From contig NC_087096.1 in assembly GCF_963855985.1 (NCBI RefSeq), positions 9,114,001 to 9,178,000 on the forward strand: a stretch of 64,000 nucleotides of DNA, given 5' to 3'. Source of the stretch: Ostrinia nubilalis. Taxonomy: Eukaryota > Arthropoda > Insecta > Lepidoptera > Crambidae. Numbering within the stretch: the first letter of the stretch is position 1; every line of letters begins with the position of its first letter. Of the stretch, positions 1 to 13,000 are shown piece by piece. The notes below the pieces were generated by a model. It was not told where the DNA came from. It ran no database searches and was given only the letters and a program-made list of their open reading frames with translations. A program made the translations under genes and the position numbers.

Positions 1-1971
1 AGTTAACAAAGTTCCACCTCATGTAATCCAAACTGTTACAGAATCTAATATTAATTACGTCTTTAATACAAGTAAATTGCTAAATTACATTTCCTACACC
101 TTCCTTCCTAGATAATAAATACCACTAGCTTGTGATGTCACTGTACATTTCTATGTACTGGCAACTTCATCATAATACCTAATACTATAAAATTAAATAG
201 GTACTTATGAAACTAAAATTACATTTTAAAAAGAGACAAGAAAGATAAAAAGGCACTTGATTTTTTTGGGAAATTCCCACCCTACTAAGGAGGAAAAATG
301 GGCGAATATGAACTCTACAATTATTATAAAAGGTAGCTAGTTAGCATCTACATGATAGACTTAACCGTTCGACTATAATGAAAAACTGAAGAGAATATTA
401 AAATAATAGCAGTATTAAACTGTATAATATCCATTTAAAATCGGTCTCGTGCGGAGGGCGCTATAAGAATTTCAATAGAAAAGAAGTGGGTCGAGGAATG
501 GTGGACGGATTCGTTTCACGGAAAATTGTCGCATTGTCTTCCCCGTGCGTATCCGGCTGAATATCGCTTCGCTGAACGCGGATAAGTGGGATTTAAGTTT
601 CAGTTTTTGTCACTGAGATTGATGATGTTATCCGAAATAAAACGTTTTCAGACAGTAACTGTCACCATAATTGAGAGACAATGAGAGACAACTGGACAAT
701 CAACAGTTGATGATCTTATTGTCTCTCAAAAAAAAGTGATATGAAGACGTTAAGATAAAAATCTTCATCATCATGAGCCTATGTACATATCTAAGTTAAG
801 TCCGATACCTACTCATATCGAAGATATTTACTAATCTTCTACGCGACTAAAAAGCTCCAAATCTTTCAATCTTGATACGTTAAAGACTCTACAAATACTC
901 GTAGAGACATTTAAAAATTCACATATTTTATCATGTTCCGTGATAACATATTTTCTGATAGTCAAATTTTTTAGCCATTGTTTAGTCAAAACATTGACCA
1001 GTCACTGGTCATTTTAAGTTGCAGATAACATTCATAAATGGTACAGATAATTTTAAAAGCAAATGTGTGCCTAGAAAGTGGACCACATCACTTCCGGTGT
1101 CCATCCTCAATCCCGTTGTCCATTTAGGGCTTTTTAAACAAAGCTTCAAAGTTTGAACTGATAAACACACAGATACATATTCTTGCCACATGCAAACATT
1201 TGGGAAAACGGTTTTATCGATTTTAAACCAACGTTGTCCAATGTTTGGATAGGACCTTACGAGTTGGCCATGACGTGTCAAGATGTCCAACCTCAACATG
1301 TGATGTATGGCCAAAGAATGGCCCAATATTTTGTCGTTCATTATTTTTCTTCTTTCAGATGAATGGTCATTTTCACACGTTATTGCTATGATTTATTTTT
1401 TGGACCCCTTTGTGTTTGAAATGTCCCATTCTTGTTCCTGAAGATTTATTTAAAACCACGATCTATTCCTTGAAATACTAAAAAGCTCAATAATGAAGAG
1501 AGAGAGAGAGATAGATAAAACATTAAAAACTTAACTAACGCATAAAATGTTACTTAAAGTAGAACAATAACCTAAAAAGGTTTTCTAGTCCGCAAGTTTC
1601 TTTCGCGTCAAAACCATACAGTACCATCGTTATCATAGAGGTCCAATAGTTAATAAATCATTTGTGAGATCAACGCCGTGGTGTATAATTTAAAAGAAAA
1701 GAAAGCCTTCGTGCGAGCTTAGGCCGGTAATTATCGGTAACTATTGTACGTCCAACCGGTCCGCTCGGAAACTACGTTTTTATAATCTACACGGTAAAGT
1801 TCGAAATCACTGAAAGTTTTTGTATCAGCGATGCCGTATAAGGAAGGAAAGATAAACGGTGCGATACAGTATCCTACTCGTATAAGCACGCGGCATGAAG
1901 AACTATGTACAGTCATTATCAAAAATAATAATGAGATTTTTGTACATATTTTGCCAAATGACCCAATGTTA
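1..1971. other. AT-rich non-genic stretch
   Basis: No gene is recognised here. Short open frames exist, the longest being 110 codons on the minus strand at 1009-1341, but they show no domain, no codon pattern and no splice context. A short (GA)n run sits near 1497. The stretch ends where a Helitron begins. Confidence 0.6.
1497..1511. repeat. (AG)n microsatellite
   Basis: A pure run of alternating A and G, about 15 bases long, in AT-rich DNA. Another short (GA)n run occurs near 42243. Confidence 0.8.
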
Positions 1972-2677
1972 TCTATACTATAATATTATAAAGCTGAAGA
2001 GTTTGTTTGTTTGTTTACTTGAACGCGCTAATCTCAGAACCTACCGGTCTGATTTGATAAATTCTTTCAGTGTTAGATAGCTCATTTACCGAGGAAGGCT
2101 ATAGGCTATATACAGGGTGGAATTTTGTAATGCCACCTGGAGGGAAAGTACTCTTAATATTGTAGATAGAATTTTTTTCTCAAAGAAAACATTCCTTTAT
2201 TTTTTAAAAGAAATAGAACTGCATTCAAAGATTTCCAAAAATTTGCTTGCCACACCCGGGAACTAAAATCTGTTAAAAATTACACCCTGTTTTACAAATT
2301 TTGATTATATCGATCGTTATGGTTAAGTATAAGGATGAAATCTCTCTAACATACTTAATAAATCAAATGAAAGGAAAACCATAAAATCTTAAATTATTTT
2401 CATTATGTTACAGAAAATTGTATGGTATGGTAGTGAATTTCCGAAAAATTTTTGAAAATCTTTGAATGCAGTTCACTTTCTTTTCAAAAATAAAGGAATG
2501 TTTTCTTTGAGAAAAAAATTCTATCTACAGTAATAAGAGTAGTTTCCCTCCAGGTGGCATTTCAAAATTCCACCCTGTATAGCATCACGCTACGAGTAAT
2601 AGGTGCAGAGAAAAAATTAAAAATGTTGCGAAAACGGGTTTTCACGCGTACGAAGTCGCGGGCACAGGCACAGCTAT
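1972..2677 (+). mobile_element. Non-autonomous Helitron (lep1-like), split by another element
   Basis: The left end starts with TC after an A and reads TCTATACT..AATATTATAAAG, the usual 5' terminus of this lepidopteran repeat. The typical (GTTT)n stretch and the body ending ..GGCTATA follow. The body resumes after 2581 with GCATCACGCTACGA and runs to a degenerate 3' end (..GTACGAAGTCGCGGGCA.. then AGCTATT instead of AGCTAGT). The middle is occupied by the TIR element 2113-2577. The family assignment rests on the shared termini with 9882-10082, which is a clean copy. The 3' end has lost the exact CTAG, so its position is approximate. Confidence 0.75.
2113..2577. mobile_element. 465-bp TIR (foldback) DNA element nested in a Helitron
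   Basis: The left end begins CAGGGTGGAATTTTG and the right end is its reverse complement. The similarity continues for about 140 bp into both arms, with few mismatches (for example the shared TCTCAAAGAAAACATTCCTT block). It is flanked by TATA on both sides (2109-2112 and 2578-2581), which fits a TA or TATA target duplication. No transposase frame is present, so it is a non-autonomous MITE or foldback element. The superfamily is uncertain; a Tc1/mariner-like origin is possible. Confidence 0.85.
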
Positions 2678-3376
2678 TGAGAATATAAGTCTCTTTTTCA
2701 GTGAAATTTTCAGTGCTCTACTATACTTGTTAGGTATAAGATAGAAAGGGAGGTGCAAATTGTAGTTGGGAAAATCAGACATGTAAATTATTTCTGAACC
2801 CAAGCTTACTAAGAACTGTAACGAGGCAAACAGTCAAAACCAACACTGCTGTTGAGAACATAACCGATACTCAAATCGGTTTTTAAACAGCGCATCAAAA
2901 AAGGAAACATATTCTGTATCCGACTATACTTTCCCGTTTTATTAGCTTGTTGCTTGTATTGAAGTCTGTTTGCTTTGAATACGAGCTGTTTGCATGCGCG
3001 CCGTTGTAAGTCGCGCAGTTGTATGGATAGCCTCAATAATAGTGGTGTTCGTGTACTAGGGTGTGTTAACATCGATAAGTTTCGAACAGGACCTTACATG
3101 TAGACTTACACGTTGTATGCTGATTTAAAGCTATGGTAGATACGGCTTTACAGACGATATAAGCCATCGATATGTACTTTACGTACAAGTAACAAAGGCT
3201 TGATGCGCATCTTTGTTGTATGAACTTTATTACGAATATAAACTAGGTAGGTATAATTGCAATGACGAGCTTGCCTTATATTTTACGAATAACAGGTTTA
3301 ACGAAATCATAATGTCCTAGAATGCAATTGGAAATCAATACTTAAGTAAAATTAATTGAATTTTTTCCAGATCTAC
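2678..3376. other. Non-genic stretch
   Basis: No gene is recognised. An 87-codon minus-strand frame at 2809-3072 lacks recognisable motifs and splice context, and it is judged to be chance. Confidence 0.55.
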
Positions 3377-3424
3377 TTCGTTCGTTCGTTTCAGCCGAAA
3401 GACGTCCACTGCTAGACAAAGGCT
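3377..3424 (-). mobile_element. LINE 3'-tail fragment
   Basis: The short block TTTCAGCCGAAAGACGTCCA, followed by CTGCTAGACAAAGGC, matches the 3' tail of a common lepidopteran LINE read on the minus strand, as in 13873 and 24143 but from a related subfamily. A degenerate (TTCG)n stretch lies where the simple-repeat tail is expected. Only about 45 bp remain. Confidence 0.5.
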
Positions 3425-4641
3425 ACTTATTTAGTTTCAAATGAGATTAATGAAATATCAGTATCCATATTTATTTGTACGATACACTCCATCGATCGGT
3501 ATTAGGAAACCTTAACGATCTGTGTCCGAAGCACGGGTATTTAACCGCGCCTTACCAGAGGAAGCATAAAGGACACTCGTCGGACCTCACCAGATATAGT
3601 TAATGGCTTAACTTCTGTAAATGGTTCGCTGTGATGCCGATCGTGATTCGCTGGCCCGTAATAGTGATGTACTGAGTGCACCTGTGTCGGTAGACATGGT
3701 AATATCGATATAATTTACTTAAATAAATATCGTAAACTCAAAATTAAGGTACATGGTAGCAATCCCGTCAATAATAATAATTTTGAATTTAATTCTAATC
3801 GATTTTACCCAAATCTTTTTTGATGAGTCGATAGAAAATAAGACTAAACCATAAAAAACCCTTTTACAACTACCTGTCGTCGTTTGTCCCTTACTTAAGA
3901 GCGTGGTTGTACAGTGGAAAATATTACGTAGAAATATGTAACAAATTCTACACTGTAAACTCTAAAGGCTACTACTACAAATACTAGAATGGATCCCGCC
4001 CGGTTGAGTTATAACGTCTGCTATCAGACCTCACAAATCACTATCCAACTATTCGATTTGCATTTAGGGCAAATTTATTCGAAATTGACATCGATTTTGT
4101 AGCGAACAGTCACGTCTGTCATACTTTTAAGGTAATAACGCGGTATTTTCATGTTTTGATGGTAAAAGTAACTCAGCATTAAATTGTAATTGAATTGATT
4201 TTCATCATATTGCTTTTAGTAATAAAAATAACATCTTCTAATACTTACACCCAAGCGTCCAACAAGGGATCAATATACGTAGTCTTATGTTAAAAATTAA
4301 TGATGACAGTGATGAGAAAAGCGTGAAAGGTTCGTATTATCTGTCTTATTAATCGAAAATCCGTCATGAAACGTCACATCACTACAACTATCCGTACCAG
4401 GTAAATATGTCATGGTGATGCAGCGAGGCCTAGTGCTGACCAATACACCGAGCAAAAACCTTCTTATAACATTAGCACTTAATGGGGCCGCACTGGTTAA
4501 CTCGTAGTAGAATTATAGTAGGCAATGGTATCACCGATATAATATCGTCTAGAGAACTACGACGAGTTCATTAAATGAAATTAAATGATACCACCAATCT
4601 GCCTATTTATTCGTTGTAAAGTCAATTGTAATACATACTAA
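3425..4641. other. Non-genic stretch
   Basis: AT-rich with scattered CpG-containing patches (3480-3680). No coding exon, repeat end or RNA gene is recognised. Confidence 0.5.
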
Positions 4642-4757
4642 GGCTGAGCACCACCTAACTTTGACCGTAACTTTAGCAATAACCGGTGTATTTTGTATGG
4701 AGTTGGACAGATTTTTTAACGTTTGTTAAAGTCAAAGTAAGATGGTGCAACCCAGCC
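4642..4757. mobile_element. Harbinger-type MITE, family A, copy 1
   Basis: A palindromic 116-bp element. Its ends read GGCTGAG..CACCACCTAACTTT and the reverse complement AAAGTAAGATGGTGCAACCCAGCC, with the shared core AACCGGTGTATTTTGTATGG. Copies at 29934, 36613 and 44436 have the same architecture. This copy has lost about four bases near its left end (the GTTG of GAGTTGCACC). The flanks are TAA and TCA, so the 3-bp target duplication is degraded. No coding capacity. Confidence 0.85.
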
Positions 4758-5374
4758 TCAGAATTTAAAATGATTATTTATTTTAAAACAATTAATTTGA
4801 CACCACAAGTAAAATTATATTATCATGAGATTTAATTGTAGGAAATGAAACTATAACAAATAAAATAGTCAGGATCGAAAATAGCCAAATACTATTAATA
4901 AATACCGCAAATTTATTAAGTAATAAATTCAATTAAATAAGAATTTAATTCAACATATTTTTTGTTACATTTATATTTGCCTGGTTTTTTTATTATAACT
5001 TAAACATTATTTATTATTATTGTTGAATATGAAAGTCAATTGCTTGCAACGTTCAATGTGCATTTACGTATAAGTACCTACCTAAATAAATCATAAAAAT
5101 AATGTATTGGGTTCAGATTCAGCAATTTGGCAGTTATTAGATCCTCATAAATAACTGCGATAAACATTATTAATGATAATCATTTAAATGCAATAAATTT
5201 ATTTAACAACACTTAAAAATTACACAAAATTAGTAGCATTTTAATGACTTAAGTAAATCGGACATAATGAAGTGTTTATTGCAATTGGAGTAGGTACATA
5301 AAGTTAATATTCTGGCTAAATTATAGCTCAGAGAAACGTGTAGAGAAATGTCACAGTAGGTAGTTATTTATGTA
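4758..5374. other. Very AT-rich non-genic stretch
   Basis: Strongly AT-rich DNA with TTTATT and AATTAA runs. Nothing recognised. Confidence 0.55.
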
Positions 5375-5497
5375 CAGTCAGCGTCAAATAGTTTGTGACA
5401 CCCAAATTAGCCAGTAAGTTCGCAACATGTCCCTTGTTACAATAATGGAACAAGGTTGTGTTGTCAACTTTTTGACCATTTTGGTTGACGCTGACTG
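5375..5497. mobile_element. 123-bp MITE with TA target duplication
   Basis: The termini CAGTCAGCGTCAA and TTGACGCTGACTG are perfect inverted complements, each flanked by TA (5373-5374 and 5498-5499). The interior has no coding capacity. The TA duplication and size fit a Tc1/mariner-derived MITE. Its first bases (CAGTC) are shared with the larger TIR element at 7768. Confidence 0.85.
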
Positions 5498-6574
5498 TAC
5501 TTGGTGCCACTTCGGTAATTTTTTAGATTGACATGCAAACTCAAACCGGTTCACTACACTGATATAGCAAGAAAATCGACGATCTATCTTTGCAGGTGCA
5601 TTCTGGTGCATACAGCTGACCTGAATTCAGCCATCTTGGCTTGTTCAGTCAGACTTCATTAACCAGACACCTGCCACGCTGTGCTGGGTACTGTCTTATT
5701 GGTTTACCTAATTCCCTTGAGGCTTATAACACTGGTTTAAAGCAAATAAAATAACCATTATATTTCGTATTATTGCACGGCGAATGGTACAGAACATAGA
5801 AAGAGGTGAATGGATTAAATCCTCTTTGCAAGCGTGTCGAGAGACACACAGCACACCCTTTATCAAAGTGTTTCCAATACTATCTTTGGAAAATCGTAAC
5901 GGTGCTGTAAAAGTCACTCTAAGATCAATGAGAATAACATCGCTACAAAAATCAGATTTCTCACAACCGCAAAAATATCAAATTCAGTCGCATTTACTTA
6001 CTTTTAACAAAGAAACAATTAACTTTGTGAAGTAAGTAAGTTGTTTCTGCATAATGAAATACATTTTTACTGTCCTTTAAAAGAATAAGGGCCATAAATT
6101 TCTTCGGCGAGTTCTCGGCGTAACTTCGTAAGAACTCTGTTCGCTGCTAATTACTTTGTATCCAGTTAACGAAGTGTTAACTTGTAATACGATGCACGCA
6201 GGTCTTTTGTTGACTATAGATTTTTTAATGCGCTATTTTTTTCTGATTTGTTAATCTATACGCATATGGTTTAATAAGATTGCATCTGTAGAGACAACCT
6301 TATCATATTTTTTTTTCAGTTAAACTAAAAGTTGTACTAAAGATTCATAATAACTACCAACTACATACTAGTAGATAAGTTACACAAATAGTGTGACAAA
6401 TATAAAGAAAAAACACACAATAAAAATCGAACTTACATAAACAAGTGTTCATTCAATGTCTTGTATAGTTAAACAAAAGAATACTCCAAGTGTACTCACA
6501 TATTAAGTAACTCATACATTATAATCTTTATTTGGAATCAACCTACATATTTTTTACGGGGAAACAACGAACTC
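5498..6574. other. Non-genic stretch
   Basis: No gene recognised. Overlapping short frames on both strands near 5700-6035 have no supporting motifs. Confidence 0.5.
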
Positions 6575-6640
6575 TGGCCACCTGTGATGAGTGATCACCG
6601 CCAGATGCGGATGTCGGCAATGCCAACAGTACGGCGACCT
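6575..6640 (-). mobile_element. LINE 3'-UTR fragment
   Basis: Read on the minus strand, this short block resembles the LINE 3' end at 21770-21862, where a GGCGGCGG motif is followed by ACTTACCATCAGGTG. Here the complementary motifs GGCCACCTG and GTGATCACCGCC appear in the right order. Only about 65 bp are left and the match is diverged. Confidence 0.45.
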
Positions 6641-7767
6641 TGCTACATTTACCAAGATTTTGTTTTACTATGAAAAACTGTGCCCCAGACATAGTGACGC
6701 GTTTTTAATTATTATTTTTAACGAACGGCACGTTGTACTGTTGTAATAGGTGAGATTTTGCAATGAAACTTCGTATGATGTGTTGTCGACTGCACAATAA
6801 GAATGAATTTTCAGTGTTGCTTATATTATTTACACTCTTTGTTTTTGTTGCTATAACGTGGACATTTAATGTAAAATGACACATTACTTTTCTAGACATT
6901 ATTTTTGATGATTTGATAAAATCGACCGTCTTATGCAAAACTAAAATATCAATTTCTTTGCCAGACGACGTTTCTTACCATTAACAACTACCTAGAGCAC
7001 TTTAGAGCAGCGGAAATCCCATCACTACATTAAAATGATGAAACGATAAACTTCTAAAATCTAAAATATTACAAAACCATCTCTGGTTGGCTGAAATGAA
7101 ATGTTTTTCCCGGAAGCAGAAGACGTTAGGTCTAAAACTTTCCCACTTTTGCCCGGGACCTTTCTGATTCTAAAGCATACATATATTTTGCCGCCGCTAA
7201 TGTTCCAACGAAACTTCAGAGGGGTATTGTTACCATTATTTTCCAAGTTTGTTCTTCGAGTGTAATAAAATATAAACGCGGCGTCGAAATTGGATGTTAT
7301 TAAAAGGCTATTGTGTTGTCTTACGATCAAAAAACGTAATGTATTTAAGAGGGAAGGCCTACAAAAAGCGGTGTCGATACGTATCTCTCTATAGTACGTC
7401 ATGTTCAATAGCTCCTTGAAATGTGAACCTTTTCATTATTCTTAAATTCGACTTCGTCTCAAAGTGAAAACGTTATTCTTAACGCAATTTCCTAAAGAGA
7501 TATGAGGCAAGTGTATTTTTTGCCTTTTCATATTCATGTGGAATACATTCTTATTTATTCCATTTCTATGATACGATTGTTGACTTGAAGTTGTATGTAA
7601 ATTATTGTAGGTAGCAAATTATTGCATTACTATGATGTTAATTTATTGCAAAATGAACATTTTATTTGGTGTTTTAAAGCACTGTGGCGACAAACAATAA
7701 CACAATGACAAACAACAAATGACGCAAAGACAATTGATTTTCTGTTGTTAATGCCTACGTCAGTGTA
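6641..7767. other. Non-genic stretch
   Basis: No gene recognised. A 115-codon minus frame at 7061-7408 has no recognisable domain and no good splice signals, and it is treated as chance. Confidence 0.5.
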
Positions 7768-8216
7768 CAGTCGCGGAATGAAAAGGTTCGTCACCTTAGT
7801 GTCGGTTTTCGCTTGCACTAGGTACTGTAAGAGTCAAACCTGCCAACATAACCGTGCAAGACACAATGCTGCTAACATTTAAATAAATATGACGTTTGCT
7901 AACGAATGAGGTTTTGCTTGTTTATTTTTCTATCCCATCAGTGCAATGTTACAAAATGTAGTTTTTTTTTTCAATAGATAATGGCAGGTTGAACCAACAA
8001 GAAGGTTTTAGTTTATCAAACATAATAATCTTCTTGACAAGTTAAATCGTCAAACAACTTTGATCTGTATAATTTTGAACTTTATTGACGAACAGTTAAA
8101 GATTATTTTCTCTAACTCGAGATTATTCTGTAACATAGTTTCAAAAGGTAATATGTGCTCGCGATTCTTTGAAGGAATCAATTTGAAAACTGACGAACCT
8201 TTTCATTCCGTGACTG
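7768..8216. mobile_element. 449-bp TIR DNA element with TA duplication
   Basis: The left end CAGTCGCGGAATGAAAAGG, continuing TTCGTCA, is the inverted complement of the right end with one mismatch over 26 bp. Both sides are flanked by TA (7766-7767 and 8217-8218). The interior carries only small frames and no transposase motif. This is the pattern of a non-autonomous Tc1/mariner-type element. Confidence 0.85.
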
Positions 8217-9881
8217 TACATAGAATAATGGTACAGATCAAAATGTTTTCCACTGAAAGAAAGCTTTTTTTTTGCCAAACCCAAGCTCCACTAAAATGCT
8301 GCAATTAATTCATTAACTAAAACATCCAAAAGCACAAACAAATTAGCTTTAGCACTTAACTTTGAATATTGTAGGAGTTTCGCCGAGTACGGTGTAGCCT
8401 GTCACTCCTCTGTTCAATTATACAACTTCAAGAGGAGTTGAAAATTCCACCAGAACAACAGAGGTTGCCATTTATCAAACATACTGGCAACCGAAAGTTT
8501 ACATCGGGTGATTCTATTTTTAGTTGAACTAGCAGATTGTTTTATTTACAGCGATTCAATTGTTTCGTAGAATCACATTCAAATATAAGTTATCCTACTT
8601 TAGTATCTGTACCTACGTAAATCATTGAGACTACCTAAACGCACAGGGTGACGTACGAACCAATCACAGAGCTCTATTCAACGCTGTGCGTTCGATTTGC
8701 TGCTTCACTTAAGCAAGCATCGTTTGTGATTACGGGTGTAAGTCTTCATTGAGATTCATAAAGTACAAAATAAAACAATCTACCAGTCAGTCACACGTTC
8801 CGATTCATAATAAATAGAATATTTATCAAAATAAAGAGAATACCTAATATAAATAATCTTAACTTGTTAGTAATCATAACATCATTTTGCTTTGATGTTT
8901 CCAAGACTTACAAATTCATAAACAGAATATTAAAATAATGTATTTAATTTATACAATACAGGCAACTCACGCTACCGAATGGGTCGAAAAATAATATTAC
9001 AATTTTAATAGCATTTCGACACTTTTTATTTGCTATTCTATTTTCAATTATCTACAATATTATAAACACACACGAATGTTCAGTTCATAAAAATACACAG
9101 TCATTACAAAAATTTAAAGCCATACAAATTAAAACACTAATCTGAACCAGAGTAGAGGGCAGGAAGAATGGTAATTTAGTGCCACGATAAAGAAGGGTGT
9201 TTATAAATTAGGAACGACAAGACTAGTGATGTGTTGACATAAAATATTTTATTTTATCGACATGCGTAGTCATATAAAAATACTTACGTCTAAATAAACA
9301 ATGAATAACATCAATGTAATGCAAACCGAACGTATGAAAACGTACATGAATAAATACAGCAAAACAATGCAAACTTCAGCATTTAAACAAACTCCCTGTT
9401 TGATCAAACCGTAATCAATTACTGACGCAAAATAAACCTAAAGTGCTGCAATTGGGAGAATCTAATCGTACAATTCAACGAACAATCTATTCCCCAGCTA
9501 ATTGACAAAATGAGATACTCGATTGAACATCAAGTGAAGAGATATCTCGATTCTCGACTAATCTCAACACATCGAACGTCTGGTGCAGCTTTTTAGAGGC
9601 GCCCCCTAATGGCGTCAACCAAAAATATCCGGTCGTTAGTCTGCCCGTTCTTGGATTAAAATTAGTTTACAGTTTATGCACCGAGGGATTTAGAGTAACC
9701 ACTTCCTCACTTATAGCGTCGTAAGCGGTCGAATGAAGATGTGGAGAGTGACCACAATTAAAACAAACTTTGGATAATCCTAGACTTTACTAAACTTATA
9801 CTAGCTTTTAACATTTATTGGCGTCGGTAATTTGACAGTTAACAAAAAACAGCTTACACAAAAATTTTTGAAACAGCTTAA
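8217..9881. other. Non-genic stretch
   Basis: AT-rich with no coding exon recognised. A GCGCCCCCTAATGGCG motif near 9598 is GC-rich and unexplained. Confidence 0.5.
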
Positions 9882-10082
9882 TCTATACTAATATTATAAA
9901 GAGGAAAGATTTGTACCTATTTTTGTATGTTTGTAATGAATAGGCTCAAAAACCACTGAACGGCTTTTGATGAAACTTTACAGTATTATTGTTCATAATC
10001 CAGAATAACATATAGGCTATAATTTATGACGATCTGTGACAAACGAAATTTCACGCGTGCGAAGCCGCGGGTGGAAAGCTAG
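9882..10082 (+). mobile_element. Complete short Helitron (lep1-like)
   Basis: Starts A|TC with TCTATACTAATATTATAAAG and ends with a GC-rich segment (GCGAAGCCGCGGGTGG) followed by AAAGCTAG|T. These are the expected Helitron ends: 5' TC, 3' CTRR after a hairpin-forming stretch, inserted between A and T. At 201 bp it is non-autonomous and carries no Rep/helicase frame. It is the reference copy used here to recognise the others. Confidence 0.85.
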
Positions 10083-13000
10083 TGTTGCTATAAAACTAAT
10101 AACCTCAATGATTTTCCGGAAGTAAAACTTTAAGAAATGACAATGACACAAATAGTACAGAAACATTTTTGCCATTAAGAATATCGTAAGGTAAAGGGCT
10201 AAAAGCAATATAGTTCACGTGGAGTTCACATTCATCAGATCGGCATTTGTTTAACGACAAAGCGCTGACCGCAACAAAATATCCCTAATGTATTTCATAA
10301 TCTTCCGAGAGCTAAGGTAATCAAGGAATTATCAAATCTACCGTAACTGTGGACAATGAACCGCGTTTGAATGGCCAACTCGGCTTGTCTTTTACCTACC
10401 TATTACAGCCGTTTAACGTTGCAATCAACGCAATGAAGCGTTGACCAAGATAAGCGTTACGGTGATGATTACTGAAATCGTTATGTAGATTGTAAGAACA
10501 ATGGGTAATATCCCCTTCAATTCAAACAATCGAATTCCAAACGTGTACGGTACGATGGAGACCAATAAAATATTACGCAGTTCGTACTATTAGTTATACA
10601 ATCAGACTTATTGATTTGTGTTATAGACGAAAATCGCCCGAATGATCAATGGAACTTAAAAATAACAAACTATTCCATTCCGCACAAGGAAAAAATGTAA
10701 AGGAATGTCTGATTAAAATACGTAGCCATGCGGGGCAGGTCGTGGGACCAAATTAGTTTCGGCCACTCTTTATTTTTCCGCTTTATATTCGGGCACTAAT
10801 CGAATCGGGTGTCAGTCTTTCGGATAGTCAGGTGAACTGTAGCTTCGTGTCCTTGACTTTATAGACCGGGTGACAAAGTAACTTTATTTTGTTTTAAAAT
10901 ATGAAATATGTATTAAACTTGTAATACATAATGACACCTTTACAAAATGTTTATTTCACTGCAGTGCAATTTTTGAGGTAAGAAGAGATTGATGAGTAGA
11001 TTTGCGAAAATAGATTATGGTAAGAAATTTATTTATACACCGGAGGAAGTAACTTCCGGAGGAAGTAACACCGGCTACAGAAAAGATGAAACGAAATAGT
11101 TTGTCTTATGGAAATGTAATGGTAAAGGACAAGCAAGCACGCGACGAAAAGAATAATGTGTATGGATATTACTGGGTACCTGGGTAGAGGAGAAGAGGTG
11201 ATGTAAAGGCGCATCATTTACATATTATTCCAAAAAAAAACTTGATTAATCGCACGTCGTTTAGTTACCACGCTACACTGCATTGTGACACTGAGACAAA
11301 ATTGTAGACTTTAAGTAATGAAAAAACCAACAAAATAATGTTTTCTCTCGTATCCAATTGATAACGTATTGAGAGCCCCGTAGCCTGGTCTATGTATGAA
11401 GGCAAGCTTTTTCGATTCCACCGCGAACCTGACCAAATTCCACGTCACGATATTTTTCATTTTTTTAAACTCAACTTTACACCAAAAAGTTCCGATCCCA
11501 TTTTATTCGTGAAATGTTCCGGAAACTGCTACACGGACTGGTATTGTTGTTGAGGATTCAAGTCCTCTAGTTTTTGGTTCACAAAATATTGTTAGCTTAA
11601 TTTGTTTGAAGTAAACTTTATACAAGTCTTGTATAAATACCTAATATCTTATTTATATTTTCAATACAGTAAACAACCTATTTGAGCTTTAAGTCCTTTG
11701 AAAACAGTCTTCAAAGGCGTTGGCAACATCAAGAAAATTACATTTTACACTTTCCTTTAACGTTGAAGTAAAGAGTTAATTAACAATATTCCTATACCTC
11801 AATTAAGCATACAAATGAATACATGTACGTACACCTAAGTAATTTTATTGTTAAAAACTGTTACAAAACTTGAAGTTAGTTTAACAAGGTCCATTCGACC
11901 CCATCGTATGTCATTTCATTCTCCCAAGTTACCTCATACGGCTCATAGACGTGAGAGGAAATAGAGCATCCCTGCATTTGAGTGCAGCCATTAAAACCAC
12001 ATGCTCCAGACGTCACCTCACAACGCGAGCTAAGGTTCCCAATATCTTAAAATACAATTTAAATATAACATCTACTCATCGCCGCAATTAACGAGTCACA
12101 TAATCTTGCTTATTTATGGAAGTAGAATCTTACAATGAAGCTTTTTCACTCGCTATACGTGCGAGCTATTAGGTATACATACCTACTCGTTGAAATTTGT
12201 TTCTTTCTGTATAAAAAATAGTCATTTGTTTTCTCTACGGACAATAAAATTTTAATTACCTATAACTTTTTTGTAGGAATATACAGTATAGTAGGTATTA
12301 GTCGACTACTTTAAGCAGATGAGTAGCAGAACTTTTGACAGGTGATCAGGGAGGAAAGGCACTTACGGATTACGGAATACGTTACCTCAAAGTTTGTGTG
12401 GAAGACACGATAATCAAGCTCAGTAACATGACTTAAACATTAAACAGAAGTAGAGCACCTGTGTTTGAGTGACAGACATTACCTAGGGCTCTTTTCCATA
12501 GTTTCCAATACGTTTTACAGTACAAGCTTTATCAATACCTGGTTGTATTTTCCAACGAGAGTACTAGTAACGCAATGTATGCTACAGTTTACTTTCTAAG
12601 AATGAACTGTCACTACAGTTTGTAAGTAGGAACTTTTCGTAGCACTATGTTATTGACGACTCAAGTTTTGCCTACTTTACGAAGAACGAACGAAGACTTA
12701 AATAAACATTAGACAACTCCATTGGTAGGTAATTGGTAATTTTGCAACAAAATTGACATGTGCTGAGCTGACGACTATAAAACATTTTCCAGATAAGTGA
12801 AACAGAATTTCATTAAAAAAAAATACATCTCCCGTTCAGTTTATTCATTAAAAAGATGGAGCAATGCGATATTTCACTCTTTATTAACGAATTCCGCTGT
12901 CGACCCAATTATGTCACAATAAAGCATGTCCCGTCATCAATTTACACGTAAAATGATCTTAAAATGATGATACTTACTTCGCAATTAATTACAGATTTAC

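Noticed and set aside
1009..1341. 110-codon minus-strand frame
   Set aside because: No recognisable motif, ordinary AT-rich composition and no splice signals.
7061..7408. 115-codon minus-strand frame
   Set aside because: No domain, no supporting context, and it lies among repeats.
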